Shown here piece by piece: positions 13,231 through 16,180 of a DNA stretch of 16,180 nucleotides. Each line of letters begins with the position of its first letter. The first letter of the stretch is position 1. Origin of the DNA: Chloroflexota bacterium (lineage in GTDB: Bacteria > Chloroflexota > Dormibacteria > Dormibacterales > Dormibacteraceae); the NCBI GenBank assembly GCA_003446775.1, contig DMCH01000123.1, positions 1 to 16,180 of the forward strand, written 5' to 3'. The notes below the pieces were generated by a model, which did not search any database, was not told the origin of the DNA, and worked only from the letters and a program-made list of their open reading frames with translations. Position numbers and translations under genes: made by a program.

Positions 13231-14845
13231 CCCCTGGTTGGTCCTGGTGGTTTTGACCAGCGGGTTCTTCATGATCCTCCTGGACACCACGATCGTCAAC
13301 GTGGCCATCCCGGCCATGAGCGCCGGGCTCAACACCACCCTCGATCAGATCTTGTGGGTGTTGAACGCCTACATCCTGACCTATGCGGTGCTGTTGATCA
13401 CCGCAGGCAGGCTCGGTGACCTCTACGGACAGCGCAACCTGTTCGCGGTCGGCCTTTTCGTCTTCACGGTCGCTTCGGCGTTGTGCGGCTTTTCGCAGAA
13501 CGCGAACGAGCTCATCGCCGCCCGCATCCTCCAGGGCATCGGCGGCGCCGTATTGACGCCACAGACCCTGGCCATCATCACCACACTCTTTCCGCCCGAG
13601 CGGCGCGGCGCCGCGTTCGGAATCTGGGGCGGCGTGGCGGGACTCGCGACGATCGCCGGGCCCACGGTCGGGGGCGCCATCGTCACTTACATCAGCTGGC
13701 AGTGGATCTTCTTCGTGAACGTCCCCATCGGAATTGCGGCGCTGATCGCAACGTTCGCGATCATCCCCGACCTCCGGACGGGGCGCCGGCACGGTTGGGA
13801 CATCCTCGGCATCGTGCTCGCCACCGCAGGCCTCTTCGCGATCGTCTTCGGCCTCATCGAAGGCCAGCGCTACAACTGGGGTGAGATCGGCTCCAATGGG
13901 GTGACGATCCCGGAAGTGATCATCGGCGGTGTCGCGCTCATTGCTGTGTTCCTCGTCTGGGAGCGCTTCCAGGCCGAGCCTCTGGTGCCTCTGTCTCTGT
14001 TCCGGGATAGAAACTTCGCGGTCGCCAACTGGATCGCAGCGGCCATCAGCTTCGGCATGCTCAGCCTGTTCCTGCCGATCGTCATCTATCTGCAGTCCGT
14101 GCGCGGCTTTTCAGCGCTGACGGCCGGACTCACCCTGGCCCCGATGTCCCTCACCTCCATGTTCACGGCACCCTTCGCGGGTCGGTATGCAGACAAGGTC
14201 GGGGCCAAGTACATCCTTACCACCGGCATCTCGCTGTTCACGGCCGGCTTCGTTTGGCTGATCTACGTGGCCGGGCCCGACTCGACATGGATCAACTTCC
14301 TCGGGCCGGCGATCGTGGCCGGAGCGGGCATGGGCATGACCTTTGCGCCCATGACCACCGTGGCGATGCGCAACATCTCCCCGCAGATGTCGGGCGCGGC
14401 ATCGGGCATCCTCAACACCACGCGGCAGCTGGGTGCCGCGATCGGCAGCGCTGTCATCGGCGCCTTGCTGCAGAACCACCTTGCGACCACGTTGCACGAC
14501 CAGGCGGTCAGTCACGCGGGCGCGCTGCCGGAAGCCTTCCGGGCCCAGTTCGTGGCCGCATTCAGCTCGGTTTCGAGCAACGGATTCGAGATCGGCACGG
14601 GCCAGAACGGAGCCAAGCTGCCCGCCGGCCTCCCGCCCGCTGTGCAGCATCAGATCAGCGTTCTTGCCCACGACGTCTTCGTGAGCGCGTTCATCGACGC
14701 CATGAAGACCACCCTGTATGTGCCGCTCGCAGTCCTCGCTTTCACAGCGCTGACGACGCTGCTCATCAGGCGACGCCGGCGGCCGGCCGCAAGTCAGGGC
14801 GAGCCGGCGCAAGTGCAGGAAAAAGTGGCGGCCGCGGCGGGCTAG
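13211..14845 (+). CDS. DHA2 (EmrB/QacA-type) MFS drug exporter
   Basis: 544 aa with about 14 hydrophobic helices, the DHA2 plan. The N-terminal LDTTIVNVAIP (24-34) is the family's helix-1 signature. Motif A GRLGDLYGQRN is at 66-76, the antiporter motif C GLATIAGPTVGG at 144-155, and WQWIFFVNVPIG at 163-174. It should use the proton gradient to export drugs or other lipophilic compounds across the inner membrane. A ~55-residue hydrophilic stretch before the last helix (about 440-490) is the usual extracytoplasmic loop. The C-terminus is basic (RRRRRPAAS) and then Ala/Glu/Gln-rich. It overlaps the PadR gene by 20 bp and has its own Shine-Dalgarno, so PadR probably controls it. The substrate cannot be read. 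Confidence 0.94.
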   Translation: MAQARTNPWLVLVVLTSGFFMILLDTTIVNVAIPAMSAGLNTTLDQILWVLNAYILTYAVLLITAGRLGDLYGQRNLFAVGLFVFTVASALCGFSQNANELIAARILQGIGGAVLTPQTLAIITTLFPPERRGAAFGIWGGVAGLATIAGPTVGGAIVTYISWQWIFFVNVPIGIAALIATFAIIPDLRTGRRHGWDILGIVLATAGLFAIVFGLIEGQRYNWGEIGSNGVTIPEVIIGGVALIAVFLVWERFQAEPLVPLSLFRDRNFAVANWIAAAISFGMLSLFLPIVIYLQSVRGFSALTAGLTLAPMSLTSMFTAPFAGRYADKVGAKYILTTGISLFTAGFVWLIYVAGPDSTWINFLGPAIVAGAGMGMTFAPMTTVAMRNISPQMSGAASGILNTTRQLGAAIGSAVIGALLQNHLATTLHDQAVSHAGALPEAFRAQFVAAFSSVSSNGFEIGTGQNGAKLPAGLPPAVQHQISVLAHDVFVSAFIDAMKTTLYVPLAVLAFTALTTLLIRRRRRPAASQGEPAQVQEKVAAAAG

Positions 14846-14856
14846 GCTAGGGCCCG

Positions 14857-15742
14857 GTGACAGAACCGGCTGACGGATGGCTCGAGCGAGGCGGCGTCCG
14901 CATTCATTACCTCGATTGGAGCCCTGAAGCTGGTGCGCGGCGCGACGCACCCGTGTTTCTGCTTCATGGCCTGAGCTCCAACGCGCATTACTGGGATCGC
15001 CTCGCGCGCCATCTCACCACCCGGCGCCTGGTCGCTCTCGATCAGCGTGGTCACGGCTTGACCGGACGCCCGCCGCAATCTCCAGCTCAGTCAGACGGGT
15101 ACGCGATGGACGCGTTGCTGGAGGACGCGGCATTTGTAATCGGTGAGCTCGGGCTCGAGAAGCCCACGGTCGTCGGGCATTCGTGGGGCGCCACCATCGC
15201 GCTCGAGCTCGTGGGTACCCGGCCGGCACTCGCCTCTGCCCTGACGTTCATTGATGGTCCGGTGCGGAGCGCCGCCAACATGTTCAGCTGGGAAGAGGCC
15301 CAAAGGTTCATGCAGCCGCCACTGCCGCGATTTGCGACGCTTGCCGACGCCGTGGCCCAATCGCGGCGCGACTTCGCCGAGCGGGTGGGGCGATGACCTC
15401 GAGCCATTTGTAAGAGCGGGGGTGGTTCCAGATGGCGACGCCTTCATCCTCACTCTGACCGCTTCATCGCGGCTCGAGCTGCTGCGCGGCCTTTACGACT
15501 CCCAGCCTGAGATGCTCTGGCCGCATATCGACGTGCCGGCCGTCGCGCTGCTGGCTCGTGACGGTCCGGCCAGCATCTCCAGCTGGAAGGAGCACGGCGC
15601 GTCGCTCTTGGCAGAGTTGGCGCCCAACGTCGAGATCCGCTGGTTTGACACGCCGCACGACATCCCGATCTTCGCTCCAGCCGAGGTGGCGGCGGTGATC
15701 GAGCGCGTCAGCTCGGCTGCAACTGCAAGCTCAGGTTCATAG
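14857..15742 (+). pseudogene. alpha/beta hydrolase, split by a +1 frameshift
   Basis: Two frames together make one ordinary ~294-aa alpha/beta hydrolase. The first, GTG 14857 to TGA 15396, has the oxyanion loop LLHGLSS (35-41), DQRGHG (62-67) and the nucleophile elbow GHSWG (107-111, Ser109). The second, from about 15386 to TAG 15742, has the acid in ALLARDG and the His in DTPHDIPIFAP. The shift is in CGGGTGGGG (15382-15390). Removing one G from 15383-15385 gives AERWGDDLEPF and a continuous protein. As written, the first product lacks the catalytic Asp and His and should be inactive. Either a recent mutation or a base-calling error. The gene starts 11 bp after the MFS stop and may be co-transcribed. 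Confidence 0.82.
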
Positions 15743-16001
15743 CCGGCCGCCCGAGAGCAGCTTCAGCGCCGCCAGCAGCGCCGCGGCTCCGATAAACGCG
15801 ACGAGGATGCTGCCGAAGAACCCTACGGTCCATGTGGAAGATAGCGCCCAGCAGGTAGCCGCCGATGATCGCGCCCGCCACTCCGACCACGATGTCGGCG
15901 ATGCAGCCGAACCCTCGGCCGGCGACCACACGGGCCGCCACTGCGCCCGAGATCAGCCCGACGATGATCCACGCTACCCACGATCCGGGATCGAGGTTCA
16001 T
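15737..16001 (-). pseudogene. GlsB/YeaQ/YmgE-type membrane protein, split by a +1 frameshift
   Basis: A small transglycosylase-associated-family (GlsB/YeaQ/YmgE) membrane protein, ~87 aa when repaired. It has three hydrophobic segments: WVAWIIVGLISGAVAARVV, the Gly-rich IADIVVGVAGAIIGGYLLGAIF and FFGSILVAFIGAAALLAALKLL. The first two are in the frame from ATG 16001; the third is in the next frame, ending at TGA 15737. Removing one G of the GG at 15830-15831 gives HMTVGFFGS and joins them as in the family. As written, the first frame runs on to 15708 with a charged tail that fits no membrane protein. The ATG overlaps the upstream hydrolase stop by 4 bp. The repaired stop overlaps that of the plus-strand hydrolase by 6 bp. 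Confidence 0.8.
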
Positions 16002-16180
16002 TTCGCCAACCAATGCGCGATCACCGAGAAGACCTCCTCGTTTTCCAGGTCGTTGAAGGGCTCATGGTAGCGGCCCTCGAGCAGCCTGAGCTCGCTCACT
16101 GACGCGCTCAACTTGTGCAGCTCCTTGCTGCTGTCGGGGTCGACGAGCCGGTCGTCGGTGGCGGCCAGAATCAAGAACGG
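15998..16180 (-). CDS. monoacylglycerol-lipase-like alpha/beta hydrolase, C-terminal 60 residues
   Basis: The gene enters from the right edge, so its start is outside the window. The frame reads PFLILAATDDRLVDPDSSKE (residues 1-20 of the visible part) and continues to RYHEPFNDLENEEVFSVIAHWLAK at the TGA. This is the C-terminal part of the Hydrolase_4 / monoacylglycerol lipase branch. Asp in TDDRLVDP and His in RYHE are the acid and base of the catalytic triad; the Ser nucleophile is off the window. The likely reaction is hydrolysis of monoacylglycerols or lysophospholipids. Its stop overlaps the GlsB-like start as ATGA, so the two are coupled. No frameshift is seen in the visible part. Confidence 0.85.
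   Translation of the reverse strand, partial: PFLILAATDDRLVDPDSSKELHKLSASVSELRLLEGRYHEPFNDLENEEVFSVIAHWLAK

Noticed and set aside
14111..14950. 279-codon minus-strand open frame
   Set aside because: Antisense to the well-supported MFS exporter. Arg/Gly/His-rich with no motif.
1..16180. CRISPR arrays, tRNA or rRNA genes, insertion sequences, phage or defence genes
   Set aside because: No regularly spaced direct repeats, cloverleaf-like stretches, transposase or integrase motifs, or defence-type domains were seen. All large frames have housekeeping, regulatory or transport roles.

Overview
The window is high-GC bacterial chromosomal DNA, packed with genes on both strands. It has many GTG and TTG starts and many 1-4 bp gene overlaps. 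Several genes seem to have a -10-like hexamer only 4-7 nt before the start codon and no Shine-Dalgarno sequence, which suggests leaderless mRNAs. Others, mainly in the exporter operon and the MFS gene, have strong Shine-Dalgarno sites. With PspC, an ECF sigma/anti-sigma pair and a MacAB-like exporter, this suits a soil-type Terrabacteria lineage (Actinomycetota, Chloroflexota or Dormibacterota-like). The lineage is inference only. There is no tRNA, rRNA, CRISPR array, transposase, phage gene or recognisable defence system.

Layout. (1) 63-1290, plus strand: a short-chain dehydrogenase and a small four-helix membrane protein. (2) 5726-1324, minus strand: a folate cluster, folB-larC-folD-folC, then a PspC-domain membrane protein. 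It holds the DHNA aldolase, the bifunctional methylene-THF dehydrogenase/cyclohydrolase and the folylpolyglutamate synthase. larC, a nickel-pincer-cofactor gene, sits between folB and folD. (3) 5780-6334, plus strand: a PAT-like GNAT acetyltransferase, possibly coupled to a 9-codon leader frame. (4) 12386-6331, minus strand: a seven-gene probable operon of ECF sigma factor, zinc anti-sigma factor, polytopic membrane protein, MacA/HlyD-like adaptor, ABC ATPase, MacB-like permease and a secreted DUF5666-like protein. (5) 12558-14845, plus strand: a PadR regulator with a strong promoter and a 28-bp near-palindrome over its start, overlapping a DHA2-family drug exporter. (6) 14857-16180: two neighbouring genes, an alpha/beta hydrolase (plus) and a GlsB/YeaQ-type membrane protein (minus), each split by a single +1 frameshift, then the C-terminal 60 residues of a monoacylglycerol-lipase-like hydrolase cut by the window edge.

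Two clusters are likely envelope-stress or export modules: the sigma-controlled MacAB-like exporter and the PadR-MFS pair, transcribed divergently from a shared ~205 bp region. Most worth a second look are a related ~80 bp C/G-rich intergenic sequence found twice (3223-3303, 12464-12539), a shared box just upstream of the three fol GTG starts, the PadR operator, larC among folate genes, and the two adjacent frameshifts, which may be sequence errors.
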